NCBI GenBank assembly: GCA_038240665.1
Contig: JBBRGN010000001.1
Coordinates: forward strand, 1-64,000
DNA from: Haliscomenobacter sp038240665
GTDB taxonomy: Bacteria; Bacteroidota; Bacteroidia; Chitinophagales; Saprospiraceae
Direction of reading: 5' to 3'
DNA length: 64,000 nt
The notes beneath the pieces are model-generated. The model was given only the letters and a program-made list of their open reading frames with translations. It ran no database searches and had not been told where the DNA came from. Both the position numbers and the translations under genes were made by a program. Position 1 is the stretch's first letter; every line of letters starts with the position of its first letter. This document shows positions 52,211 to 60,721 of this stretch, one piece after another.

Positions 52211-54502
52211 ATGTCCAACCGATTTCGGATTTTGGTGCTTAGTGCCTTTGTAGTGCTCGCTGCCGGTAGCATCTACTTTGTTCCCCGACTGCATTTCGTT
52301 TTCAGTTTCGAGCAGTTTTTTCCAGTGGGCGACCCTGATTTAGAAGTATTCCGGGAGTTTACCCGTGATTTTGAAACCGATGACAACTTTCTTTTGGTAG
52401 CCGTACAGCGACCGCAAGGCGTGTTTGAACAACAGTTTTTGCGCAAATTCCATGATTTCACGCTGGCTTGCCGAGACCTGCCATACGTGAAAGACGTACA
52501 GTCGTTGACTAAAATCGGGTATCCAATCAAGACGCCTTTTTCCATAACGACGATACCAACCATCCACATCGATGATCCCTCGCGCTATGCGGCCGACCGG
52601 GAGCGCGTGCTCCATGATGAGCGCTTTGTGCGCAACCTTATCTCCAAAGATGGAACAACCTTGGTGATAGTGCTCAAAACCATCAACAGCATGGAGTTGG
52701 AACAGGCGCAAGCACTACTCAAATCGCTGAATAAATCCATTGAAAAATATCATTTTCCAGCACATTATTATCTTGGTCGGTCTTATTTTCAAATGGAAAT
52801 AGTGGCCATGCAAAAAAAGGAAATCATCTTCTCCACGATTGTTTCGGCCATTTTGGTGACCATCGTGATGTATTTGGTTTTTCGCCGTTTTTGGGGCACA
52901 GTCATCGCGGTCATGTCCTTAGCATTGGGACTTTTACTGTTCGTAGGTTTTTTGGGTGCTTTTGTACGGGAGTTGAGTGCGCTTTCGGCCCTTTACCCGG
53001 TGTTGGTTTTGATCATTGGCACTTCGGATATCGTCCACATCATGTCCAAATACGGGGACGAATTGCATAAAGGCTTGGATCGAAACACGGCAATATGGAA
53101 TACAATCCGCGATGTAGGCTTGGCCACCTTTATGACCGCCCTTACCACCGCTATTGGTTTTGCTACCTTGGTATCGAATCGCATCAAACCCATTCAAGAC
53201 TTTGGGATCAATGCTGCAGTAGGAGTTGGCATCGCTTACTTTACGGTGATTTTATTTACTTCTGTTTCCATGACATGGTTTCGACCCGATCAAATCGCCC
53301 AACCCATTAAGGAACATGCATTTTGGGATCAGCTCATGGAATGGATCGTACGTTTTACTCGGGAGCGTTCCCGAGCGATCATTGGGGCTACTTGCGCGGT
53401 TTGTATCCTCAGCGTCATTGGCATTGCAAAGATTACCACCAACTACAATATTCTCAGTAACCTCCCCCAAAACAGCAAGATCACCGATGATTTTCTGTTT
53501 TTTGAACATACACTAACTGGATTTCGGCCATTAGAACTAGCCGTTTACGTACAGGGCAAGCATCGTGCCAACGATTTTGAGGTGATCAAGGAAATGGATA
53601 AAATCGAGCAACACCTCAAGCAATTTTCCTTTATTCAAGCCACTACTTCGATTACCAGCGTGTACAAAAGCATCAATCAGATGTACAACAATAACCGAGC
53701 TGATGCTTACAAGTTACCCGATAACTCAGGTCGTTTTGGAGAATACCAGCGTTTGGCCCGGCGCATGCCGCAGTCTACCAGCAGCATATTGGTGAGTAAA
53801 AACGGTAAAAAGGCTCGGATTACTTCCCGCTTGAGCGATGTTGGAGCGGATCGTATTAAGGAATTTAGTCTAAAACTACAAAGCTGGATCAAAGTCCATA
53901 TTGATCCCGACGTCATTCGAGTGGAACGTACGGGTACCGGCCTGATCATCGATAAAAATGCCGCATACATCCGCAGCAATTTGCTGATGGGTTTGGCTTC
54001 TTCCGTGGGTATCATCAGCCTCATTATTGCCTTTGTGCTGCGCAGCTGGCGCATGATGATCGTGTTTTTGGTTCCAAACTTGATTCCCTTGCTGGTAGCC
54101 GGAGGCTTGCTGGGTTATTGGGGCGTTGAATTGGATGCCGGGATTTCCATCGTATTTTCGGTCGTATTTGGCATCGCCGTTGATGATACCATCCATTTTT
54201 TAAGTAAACTAAAAATTGAACAGGCACGAGGGCGCAGTGTAGAAGAAGCCATTCGCCATACCTTGTTGGAAACCGGTAAAGCCATGATTTTGACTACTGT
54301 ATTTTTGTTTTTTGGCTTTTTGGTATTGATGTTTTCAAAAAACCCCACCAGCATAGTTGTGGGCGTAATGACCAGCCTTACCTTGGTAGCTGGTATGATT
54401 ACCGAACTTACCTTAGCGCCCGTTTTGGTGCGGTGGTTGATCAAGGATAAAAATAGTGCGCTAGCAGATGAACCAGAGCTTGTTGCCGCCAATCATTCTT
54501 GA
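52211..54502 (+). CDS. MMPL/RND-superfamily exporter
   Basis: 763-residue membrane protein with the two-halves layout of HpnN/MMPL transporters: an N-terminal helix, a large periplasmic domain, five or six helices with GTSDIVHIMSKYGDE (about residues 270-284), a second periplasmic domain and a final helix bundle with GIAVDDTIHFLSKL (about 655-668). The charged residues in these helices carry protons. It probably exports lipids or hydrophobic compounds. Its 3' end overlaps the convergent rsmA gene by about 10 bases. Confidence 0.9.
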   Translation: MSNRFRILVLSAFVVLAAGSIYFVPRLHFVFSFEQFFPVGDPDLEVFREFTRDFETDDNFLLVAVQRPQGVFEQQFLRKFHDFTLACRDLPYVKDVQSLTKIGYPIKTPFSITTIPTIHIDDPSRYAADRERVLHDERFVRNLISKDGTTLVIVLKTINSMELEQAQALLKSLNKSIEKYHFPAHYYLGRSYFQMEIVAMQKKEIIFSTIVSAILVTIVMYLVFRRFWGTVIAVMSLALGLLLFVGFLGAFVRELSALSALYPVLVLIIGTSDIVHIMSKYGDELHKGLDRNTAIWNTIRDVGLATFMTALTTAIGFATLVSNRIKPIQDFGINAAVGVGIAYFTVILFTSVSMTWFRPDQIAQPIKEHAFWDQLMEWIVRFTRERSRAIIGATCAVCILSVIGIAKITTNYNILSNLPQNSKITDDFLFFEHTLTGFRPLELAVYVQGKHRANDFEVIKEMDKIEQHLKQFSFIQATTSITSVYKSINQMYNNNRADAYKLPDNSGRFGEYQRLARRMPQSTSSILVSKNGKKARITSRLSDVGADRIKEFSLKLQSWIKVHIDPDVIRVERTGTGLIIDKNAAYIRSNLLMGLASSVGIISLIIAFVLRSWRMMIVFLVPNLIPLLVAGGLLGYWGVELDAGISIVFSVVFGIAVDDTIHFLSKLKIEQARGRSVEEAIRHTLLETGKAMILTTVFLFFGFLVLMFSKNPTSIVVGVMTSLTLVAGMITELTLAPVLVRWLIKDKNSALADEPELVAANHS

Positions 54503-55278
54503 GGAAGGTTGGTGCTGGCAATAAGGTTGGTAAGCGTAACATAATCGCTTAGACTCAATTGCTCTGGTCTTTTTTGGTAAAATGGATCCTCAAGCACAGT
54601 AAGGTCGTTGGAAAAAAACGTTTTCAGCGTATTGCGCAACATTTTGCGGCGTTGACCAAAAGCCGTTTTGACTACGCGTTTAAAAATAACTTCATCGCAT
54701 CCCAGCGTTTGATCCGGTTTACGCCACAAACGAATGACGCCCGATTGCACTTGTGGCGGCGGAGTAAAACACGTGCGATCTACATCAAAAAGATATTCGC
54801 CATCATAAAAAGCCTGCGTCAAAACGCTGATGACGCCATAAGTTTTACTTCCTGGCGGCGCGATGATGCGCTGGGCCATTTCTTTTTGAAACATCCCCAC
54901 CAGCTCCGGGATGTAAACTTTATAATCAAGCATTTTAAATACGATCTGCGAGGAGATATTGTAAGGAAAATTGCCAATCAATCCAAAAGAAGCGCCTTCA
55001 AAGACAGTGCTCAAATCCAACCGCAGAAAATCGCCAGCTAAGATGCGCCCTTGTAATTGTGTAAAATTTTTTTCCAAGTAAGCCACCATGTCCTTATCTG
55101 CTTCAGCGACCTTTAGTCCATAGGGCTTTTTCAGCAAGTACTTGGTCAGCATTGCCCGTCCGGGGCCTACTTCCAGCACTTGATCATAAGTATCGGTAAG
55201 CATTAAGCTATCGGCAATTTGCTCGGCCAGGTCTTCCCGATTAAGGAAATGTTGGCCAAAAGATTTTTTTGCTTTCAA
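54493..55278 (-). CDS. rsmA: 16S rRNA dimethyladenosine transferase RsmA
   Basis: Dimethylates two adjacent adenosines near the 3' end of 16S rRNA (also called KsgA). The 261-residue protein has FGQHFLNREDLAEQIADS at about residues 6-23, the SAM-binding LEVGPGRAMLTKYLL at about 36-50 and the catalytic GNFPYNISSQIVFKM near 102-116. Length is normal. It lies divergent from pdxA and convergent with the exporter, sharing its 3' end. Confidence 0.95.
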   Translation of the reverse strand: MKAKKSFGQHFLNREDLAEQIADSLMLTDTYDQVLEVGPGRAMLTKYLLKKPYGLKVAEADKDMVAYLEKNFTQLQGRILAGDFLRLDLSTVFEGASFGLIGNFPYNISSQIVFKMLDYKVYIPELVGMFQKEMAQRIIAPPGSKTYGVISVLTQAFYDGEYLFDVDRTCFTPPPQVQSGVIRLWRKPDQTLGCDEVIFKRVVKTAFGQRRKMLRNTLKTFFSNDLTVLEDPFYQKRPEQLSLSDYVTLTNLIASTNLPQE

Positions 55279-55335
55279 GAAGGTTTGATATTATCTGCGA
55301 ATTCCGCGAAATCTAGGTTATATTTCTGCGTTGTT

Positions 55336-55343
55336 TATCTTTG
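55336..55343 (+). promoter_or_regulatory. Possible -7 promoter box of pdxA
   Basis: TATCTTTG followed by C fits TAnnTTTG. It lies 153 bases before the pdxA ATG in the divergent region with rsmA. No -33 TTG was seen at the expected distance. Confidence 0.4.
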
Positions 55344-55495
55344 CAAAACTAGATAAAATACTTGATTACCAACACGTACCCTGTTTTTACCCTAACCTTG
55401 TCTTTTTATCTTGTTTATCGCTTTGATGATCAACAATTTGAATGAAAAGGTGGTAATATTAAAAATAGAGTTCTTGCAGGAAGAATAAGAAGCAG

Positions 55496-56725
55496 ATGGA
55501 ACAAATAAATGAAAGGCCTGATAAACCCAGGATAGGAATCAGCGTTGGCGATATCAATGGCATTGGGTTAGAAGTGATTTTAAAAACGCTAGCCATCCCT
55601 GAAGTGATCAATTTCTGCATCCCCGTGGTGTATGGATCTTCAAAAGTCATTTCTTATCATAAAAACATTGTCGGTGTAGAGTTTCCCTTCCACCAACTTC
55701 GCGGAGCAGAAAAATTGATGCCTGATCGCGTCAACATAGTCAACTGCTGGCAAGAAAACGTAAACATCACCCTGGGTAAAGCCAGTGATGTAGGCGGAAA
55801 ATATGCCTTTAAATCCCTTGAAGCGGCGGTAAAAGACCTCAAAGCAGGCCAAATCGATGGTTTGGTAACTGCGCCCATCAATAAAGAAGCCATGAACATG
55901 GCAGGGTTTCCCTTTCCAGGGCATACCGAGTACCTGGCTCAGGAATTGGGCAACGGAGAAAGCCTCATGTTGATGGCAAGCGAAGATTTACGCATCGGTA
56001 TTGCTACCAATCACACCCCGCTCAAGATGGTGTCTTCCAAGATCACCAAAGAGTTTATAGTCCGTAAAATTCGGGTATTTGAAGAGGCGCTCCGCATTGA
56101 CTTTGGTATTGGTCGACCTACAATTGCCGTCCTTGGCCTTAATCCACACGCTGGCGACGGCGGCGTATTGGGAGAAGAGGATGACAAATTTATTCGGCCA
56201 GCGGTGATTGAGTGCAAAAAAAATGGCATCATCACGGTGGGGCCATTTCCTGCTGATGGTTTCTTTGGTTCTGGCGAATACAAAAAATACAATGGCATCT
56301 TGGCCATGTACCATGATCAAGGCTTAATTCCATTCAAACTCCTCACCTTTGGGTCAGGCATCAATTTTACCGCTGGTTTGAAGGGCGTACGTACTTCTCC
56401 CGACCACGGTACGGCTTTTGATATTGCTGGCCAAAACGAAGCAGATCCCACTTCATTTCGCGATGCTTTGTTCGCAGCAATCGACATTGCCCGAAGCCGG
56501 AAGGAATACTTCGACGATCATGCCAATGCGTTGGTAAAACGCAGCAATATTCGCAGCGAAGATGAAAACGAACCCGTAGAAATAGTCGTAGAAGAGGAAG
56601 AAGTTCAGATCAGTACCCTAGCACCTAGTGCAAAAGTTAGGTTCCTTGAGGAAGAAGAGGGCGATGAAGAAGAAGAGGGCGATGAAGAGGATTATGAAGA
56701 CGAGGAAGAAGACGAGCTGGTATAA
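55496..56725 (+). CDS. pdxA: 4-hydroxythreonine-4-phosphate dehydrogenase PdxA with an acidic tail
   Basis: Oxidises 4-phosphohydroxy-L-threonine in pyridoxal phosphate synthesis. The core (about residues 1-350) has the family start GISVGDINGIGLEV, metal-binding HTEYLAQ (about 141), NPHAGDGG (about 215) and MYHDQGLIPFK (about 271). It is followed by an unusual tail of about 55 residues, roughly half Asp/Glu, ending EEEGDEEDYEDEEEDELV. The usual PdxA is about 330-350 residues, so the tail is an addition. It starts 217 bases from divergent rsmA and precedes lspA. Confidence 0.93.
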   Translation: MEQINERPDKPRIGISVGDINGIGLEVILKTLAIPEVINFCIPVVYGSSKVISYHKNIVGVEFPFHQLRGAEKLMPDRVNIVNCWQENVNITLGKASDVGGKYAFKSLEAAVKDLKAGQIDGLVTAPINKEAMNMAGFPFPGHTEYLAQELGNGESLMLMASEDLRIGIATNHTPLKMVSSKITKEFIVRKIRVFEEALRIDFGIGRPTIAVLGLNPHAGDGGVLGEEDDKFIRPAVIECKKNGIITVGPFPADGFFGSGEYKKYNGILAMYHDQGLIPFKLLTFGSGINFTAGLKGVRTSPDHGTAFDIAGQNEADPTSFRDALFAAIDIARSRKEYFDDHANALVKRSNIRSEDENEPVEIVVEEEEVQISTLAPSAKVRFLEEEEGDEEEEGDEEDYEDEEEDELV

Positions 56726-56818
56726 GTAGAGTTGAATCAATTTATGGATTACTCAGGGATAAGTTTTGTACGGTGATACAACTCAATCTTTGGCCATCTG
56801 TATTAATGCGAAATCATT

Positions 56819-57538
56819 TTGAAGAATTTAAGCAAAGCCGGACTGCTCATTTTAGCAGTGCTCATTCTGGATCAATCCCTCAAGATATGGGTCAAAACCC
56901 ACCTGGGTTATGGCGAGGAGATCAAAATTTTTGGCAAAGAATGGGCCTTAATTCATTTTGTGGAAAACAATGGCATGGCCTTTGGTTTGTCCCTTGGCGG
57001 GGATTACGGCAAACTGGCCCTGAGTTTATTCCGGATTCTAGCTGTGGTGTTTCTGATTTTTTTCATCCGCCAATTGGTGCAGGAAAAGGCCAAATTTGGC
57101 GTATTGGCCAGTTTTGCGCTTATTCTTGCCGGAGCACTGGGCAATATTCTGGATAGCGCCTTTTATGGTCTCATCTTTTCTGAATCCCCTTTTCATGGCG
57201 GTTTAGCTACGCTTTTTCCTAAAGAAGGCGGCTATGCTGGTTTTTTACATGGTCGGGTGGTTGACATGCTGTACTTCCCGGTCATGCAAGGCATTTACCC
57301 CAAATGGGTTCCATTGATTGGCGGAACCAGTTACTTCTTTTTCAAACCCGTGTTCAACATCGCCGATATGTCCATTACTTTTGGCGTGTTTAATATTTTA
57401 CTTTTCCAGCGGCAATTCTTTTTTCAGCAGCACAGCGAAAAAGGAACGACAAGCGTTACAAATCTTACCCCAGATAACCAAGAGCATGACATCACTGAAT
57501 CAAGCAATTCAGATGAATCCTTGCGTACTTTAGAATAG
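56819..57538 (+). CDS. lspA: Lipoprotein signal peptidase
   Basis: Inner-membrane aspartic peptidase that cleaves prolipoproteins after lipidation. The 239-residue protein has four membrane segments, the first catalytic Asp in GALGNILDSAFYG (about residues 106-118) and the second in FNIADMSITFGV (about 178-189), and VENNGMAFGL near 48. The only in-frame start is TTG at 56819, since a stop codon lies five codons upstream. The last 45 residues are Gln/Ser/Thr/Glu-rich and extend past the usual family length. It supports the several lipoproteins encoded in the window. Confidence 0.92.
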   Translation: MKNLSKAGLLILAVLILDQSLKIWVKTHLGYGEEIKIFGKEWALIHFVENNGMAFGLSLGGDYGKLALSLFRILAVVFLIFFIRQLVQEKAKFGVLASFALILAGALGNILDSAFYGLIFSESPFHGGLATLFPKEGGYAGFLHGRVVDMLYFPVMQGIYPKWVPLIGGTSYFFFKPVFNIADMSITFGVFNILLFQRQFFFQQHSEKGTTSVTNLTPDNQEHDITESSNSDESLRTLE

Positions 57539-57559
57539 GAATAGCGGTGATTTTGGGTT

Positions 57560-57606
57560 AAAAAGAAAGGGGACCACGTGATTTACGTGATCCCCTTTCT
57601 TTTTTC
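57560..57606. terminator. Bidirectional terminator between lspA and the ArsR-type gene
   Basis: aaaaagaaaggggaccacgt (57560-57579) pairs with acgtgatcccctttcttttt with one mismatch around a 5-base loop. T runs on both strands suit the convergent genes. Confidence 0.88.
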
Positions 57607-57624
57607 TAGTAGTGCGTTCCAGGA

Positions 57625-57939
57625 TTACTTGCCGGAGTTGTTCAGAAATGACTTAATCGCATTAACTGTCTTGTCCACACGGTCGTAATCGATGCTGTAA
57701 TGGATGAACTTGCCGTCACGATCTGTTTGTACCAATTCAGCATTGCGTAAGATACGCAGGTGCTGTGAAGTGATGGATTGCTCCAGCTTCAAGGTGTTAT
57801 AGATCTTGTTGACATTGATGGCATCGCTCTGGTCGATGAATTCCAAAATCTGCATCCGCAGAGGGTGTACAAGCGCACGAAGTAAATCCGTAGACGCTTT
57901 CAACTTTTCATTGTTGATGGTAACCTTAGCCTTTCTCAT
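57625..57939 (-). CDS. ArsR-type winged-helix regulator without metal cysteines (copy 1)
   Basis: 104-residue DNA-binding protein. It has the ArsR/SmtB-like winged helix: LVHPLRMQILEFI (about residues 26-38), NKIYNTLKLEQSITSQHLRILRNAELV (about 46-72) and the wing DGKFIHYSID (about 76-85). There are no cysteines at all, so it does not use the usual CxC metal site. Its signal and targets are unknown. It is paralogous to the gene at 58086-58424 and lies on the same strand 146 bases downstream of it. Confidence 0.88.
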   Translation of the reverse strand: MRKAKVTINNEKLKASTDLLRALVHPLRMQILEFIDQSDAINVNKIYNTLKLEQSITSQHLRILRNAELVQTDRDGKFIHYSIDYDRVDKTVNAIKSFLNNSGK

Positions 57940-58085
57940 AGTTGTTTAATTGATCAAAAAATCGGCAAAGCAAATATGCGATTTTTTTTGATTTTTCCAA
58001 AACAAAATGAGAAAAAAATGCAAATCACCAGAAAAAAAGCACCGGATACCAAAAAAAAACTACCGTTTTCTGGAAGTGAACCGGT

Positions 58086-58424
58086 TTAACCGATCAATTC
58101 TTCCACTAAACGAGAGATTTGTGCCAAGCGATCTTTGTTCAATGAGTAGTAAATGAACTTACCATTGCGTTTGGTATCTACTACTCCAGCACGGCGCAAG
58201 ATGGCCAGGTGCTGAGAAGCAACCGACTGTTCGAGGCGCAGCTTGATGTAGATATCAGTTACGGTCATGGTTTCATTCTCCTCCAACAAATCGATCATCC
58301 GCTGACGCAATTTGTGGTTGACAGCACGCAATACCAATACCGCTTTGCGCAATTCAGCATAATCCAATTGTACGTCGGTTTGGCCTTTTTTGAGGGTTAC
58401 CAAGTCGTTCTTTTGCTTTCTCAT
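58086..58424 (-). CDS. ArsR-type winged-helix regulator without metal cysteines (copy 2)
   Basis: 112-residue paralogue of the neighbouring regulator. The shared pattern is KLRQRMIDLLEENETMTVTD, IKLRLEQSVASQHLAILRRAGVV and the wing NGKFIYYSLN. Again no cysteine is present. The 283 bases upstream (58425-58707) contain no gene and may hold its promoter. The two genes are probably a duplicated pair with related target sites; no target repeat was identified. Confidence 0.88.
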   Translation of the reverse strand: MRKQKNDLVTLKKGQTDVQLDYAELRKAVLVLRAVNHKLRQRMIDLLEENETMTVTDIYIKLRLEQSVASQHLAILRRAGVVDTKRNGKFIYYSLNKDRLAQISRLVEELIG

Positions 58425-58707
58425 ATTCAGCTAAATAATTTGGATAAAAAATAGTCAACAATACAGCTAAAATTATACATGCAATTAATATGCCACATTT
58501 GTGAAAAGGGAAAGAAAGTTGAATTTATTTCTTTTCAACCTGAGTTTTTCCCATCTACAACTAACAAAATCTGTTCTTATACCGAAAAATGCGATTGATT
58601 CGCGAACCAAGTTATTTAAAATAGTCCATAAAATCAATTCTTTACGCATAACAATTCCGTAAACTGGAAAGAAATTAACAATATGAGGCATCATCACCGA
58701 CACGCTC

Positions 58708-59397
58708 TTAAAGCCGACTTTTGGCAATAGTTATATTGGGCTGTTTGAGATATACGGGTTCCGTATACGCCAAATCCGAAAATAATTTTTGTTGAAAAGC
58801 AGCCTCTGCTAGTGGAGGCATTGCTTTAGCGGATGAGACAACCGAGCTGAACCGCGCCAAAGTAGATTGAATGAGCGGTTCTATTTTTTTTGCACCGTTG
58901 CCTGCAAAGACCAACGAGCGATTTTGAACAAAGAAAGAATCGAAACTATTTTCTGTTAGTGTTAATGCGTTGGGCGCTTCTATTACGATCCCCACTTGAT
59001 CATATACCCCTAGATAAACTTCCATCCGTCGGGCATCAATCATGGGGATGAAAAGCGCATCGGCATTATCTATGTTTTCTTGGACCGCGCCATGGGCGAT
59101 GATCCATAAGGAATCTAAAGCGATAAGCGGTAATTGCAATCCAAAACAAAATCCTTTGGCCGTGCTTAACCCCACTCTCAATGAAGTATAGGAACCAGGG
59201 CCAATACTTACTGCGATTGCTTCTAAATCCCCAAATTCGCGCTTGCTTTCTTGTAAACAGGCTTTGATCAAAAGGGTCAACTTGGAGGAATGGTCAAAAT
59301 CACCTGATGCTTCTTGATATCCCTCTATCCTTCCATCCTGGGAGATTGCTACAGAACATCTTTCCGTAGAAGTCTCCATACAAAGCATTAACGCCAT
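58708..59397 (-). CDS. tsaB: tRNA threonylcarbamoyladenosine biosynthesis protein TsaB
   Basis: Non-catalytic partner of TsaD in making t6A at position 37 of ANN-decoding tRNAs. The 229-residue ASKHA-fold protein starts MALMLCMETSTERCSVAIS and has SIGPGSYTSLRVGLSTAKGF at about residues 68-87, the usual TsaB hallmark. The frame is open further upstream to 59616, but that stretch is unlike the family and overlaps the prfA promoter, so the ATG at 59397 (or 59388) is chosen. It is divergent from prfA. Confidence 0.93.
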   Translation of the reverse strand: MALMLCMETSTERCSVAISQDGRIEGYQEASGDFDHSSKLTLLIKACLQESKREFGDLEAIAVSIGPGSYTSLRVGLSTAKGFCFGLQLPLIALDSLWIIAHGAVQENIDNADALFIPMIDARRMEVYLGVYDQVGIVIEAPNALTLTENSFDSFFVQNRSLVFAGNGAKKIEPLIQSTLARFSSVVSSAKAMPPLAEAAFQQKLFSDLAYTEPVYLKQPNITIAKSRL

Positions 59398-59595
59398 TAT
59401 ATTGATAAAATTTTGTATAAAAGCTCTTTTCAGACGCAATATGTAAAAAAATTCATCAATGTGTTGAAAAAAATTCGCTGCAGACAGAAAAAACAAAAGC
59501 CAGCTCCCTTCCTTACTACCTCTAATCCCAGGATCAGTTAGGTCAATCCTTAGCCTTTTCCGCAAAACTATTCTACTGGTGCAAGTAAAAAGTCG

Positions 59596-59603
59596 TATTT
59601 TTG
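59596..59603 (+). promoter_or_regulatory. Possible -7 promoter box of prfA
   Basis: TATTTTTG followed by CAC fits TAnnTTTG, 45 bases before the prfA ATG at 59648 in the 250-base divergent gap with tsaB, which holds nothing else recognisable. The -33 element is not clear. Confidence 0.45.
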
Positions 59604-59647
59604 CACAGTTTTTCAAAAACGTTATTGCAATAAAGCTCAGCAGGATT

Positions 59648-60721
59648 ATGCTATTAGATAAGTTAGAGGCGATTCACGACCGATATATGCGATTAGAGGA
59701 GCAAATGGGTGACCCTGAGATCCTAGCGGACATGGATCGGTATAAGAAAGTAAGTAAAGACTACAAAGACCTTAAACCGGTAGTTGATGCTTATCTAGTT
59801 TATAAAAATTTAATTTCCAACCGCAATTCCGCCAAATCCATGTTGACGGAGGAAGATCAGGAAATGCGGGACATGGCGCGTGAGGAATTAAACGACCTCG
59901 AACCAAAAATCGAAAAGCTGGAAGAAGACATCCACCTCTTGTTGGTTCCTAAAGATCCCGAAGACAGCAAAGACGTCGTGTTTGAAATTCGATCGGGTAC
60001 TGGCGGCGATGAGGCCAGTCTTTTTGCCGGTGATTTGTACCGCATGTACAGCCGCTATTTTGAAGAAGTAGGCTGGAAAGTAGAAGCCCTTGAAATCAAT
60101 GAAGGCTCCGCAGGCGGGTACAACAAACTTGTACTGGAGATTTCCGGAGAAGATGTGTACGGGAGGCTTAAATTTGAATCTGGCGCGCACCGGGTACAAA
60201 GGGTTCCCAAAACGGAATCCCAAGGTCGGGTACATACATCAGCCGCCACCGTAGTAGTAATGCCTAAACTGGAAATGGAAGATGTGCAAATCCGCAAAGA
60301 CGAATTAAAGGTGGACACTTTCCGCTCCTCTGGCGCGGGTGGTCAGCACGTCAACAAAACCGAATCAGGAGTACGCTTTACGCACTTGCCTACCGGAATT
60401 GTAGCAGAAAGTACGGATGGCCGCTCACAAATTCAAAACCGCGAGATCGCTATCCAACGTTTGTACCAAAAAATCTACGATATGCAAAAAAAAGCCCACG
60501 ATTCCGAACTTGCAGCACGTAGAAGATCATTGGTGGGAAGCGGCGACCGCTCTGACAAAATCAGAACGTACAACTTTCCGCAAAACCGCATTACCGATCA
60601 CCGCATCAACCTTACGCTTTACAACCTGGATCAGGTATTGGAAGGTGCCATAGCTCCGGTCATCGAAGCGCTTCAAGTAGCTGAAAATGCCGAAAAAATG
60701 AAAACGGGAGATGACCAATGA
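59648..60721 (+). CDS. prfA: Peptide chain release factor 1
   Basis: Recognises UAA and UAG and triggers peptide release. The 357-residue protein starts MLLDKLEAIHDRYMRLEEQ, has the codon-recognition PxT as RVPKTESQGR (about residues 188-197) and the catalytic GGQ in SSGAGGQHVNKTESGVR (about 226-242). No in-frame UGA frameshift site is expected in this paralogue and none is present. An upstream in-frame start at 59579 would include the promoter box and is not used. The 3' end overlaps the next gene by 11 bases. Confidence 0.97.
   Translation: MLLDKLEAIHDRYMRLEEQMGDPEILADMDRYKKVSKDYKDLKPVVDAYLVYKNLISNRNSAKSMLTEEDQEMRDMAREELNDLEPKIEKLEEDIHLLLVPKDPEDSKDVVFEIRSGTGGDEASLFAGDLYRMYSRYFEEVGWKVEALEINEGSAGGYNKLVLEISGEDVYGRLKFESGAHRVQRVPKTESQGRVHTSAATVVVMPKLEMEDVQIRKDELKVDTFRSSGAGGQHVNKTESGVRFTHLPTGIVAESTDGRSQIQNREIAIQRLYQKIYDMQKKAHDSELAARRRSLVGSGDRSDKIRTYNFPQNRITDHRINLTLYNLDQVLEGAIAPVIEALQVAENAEKMKTGDDQ

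Noticed and set aside
53095..53310. Short plus-strand open frame within the MMPL exporter
   Set aside because: Out-of-frame shadow in a conserved membrane-protein gene.
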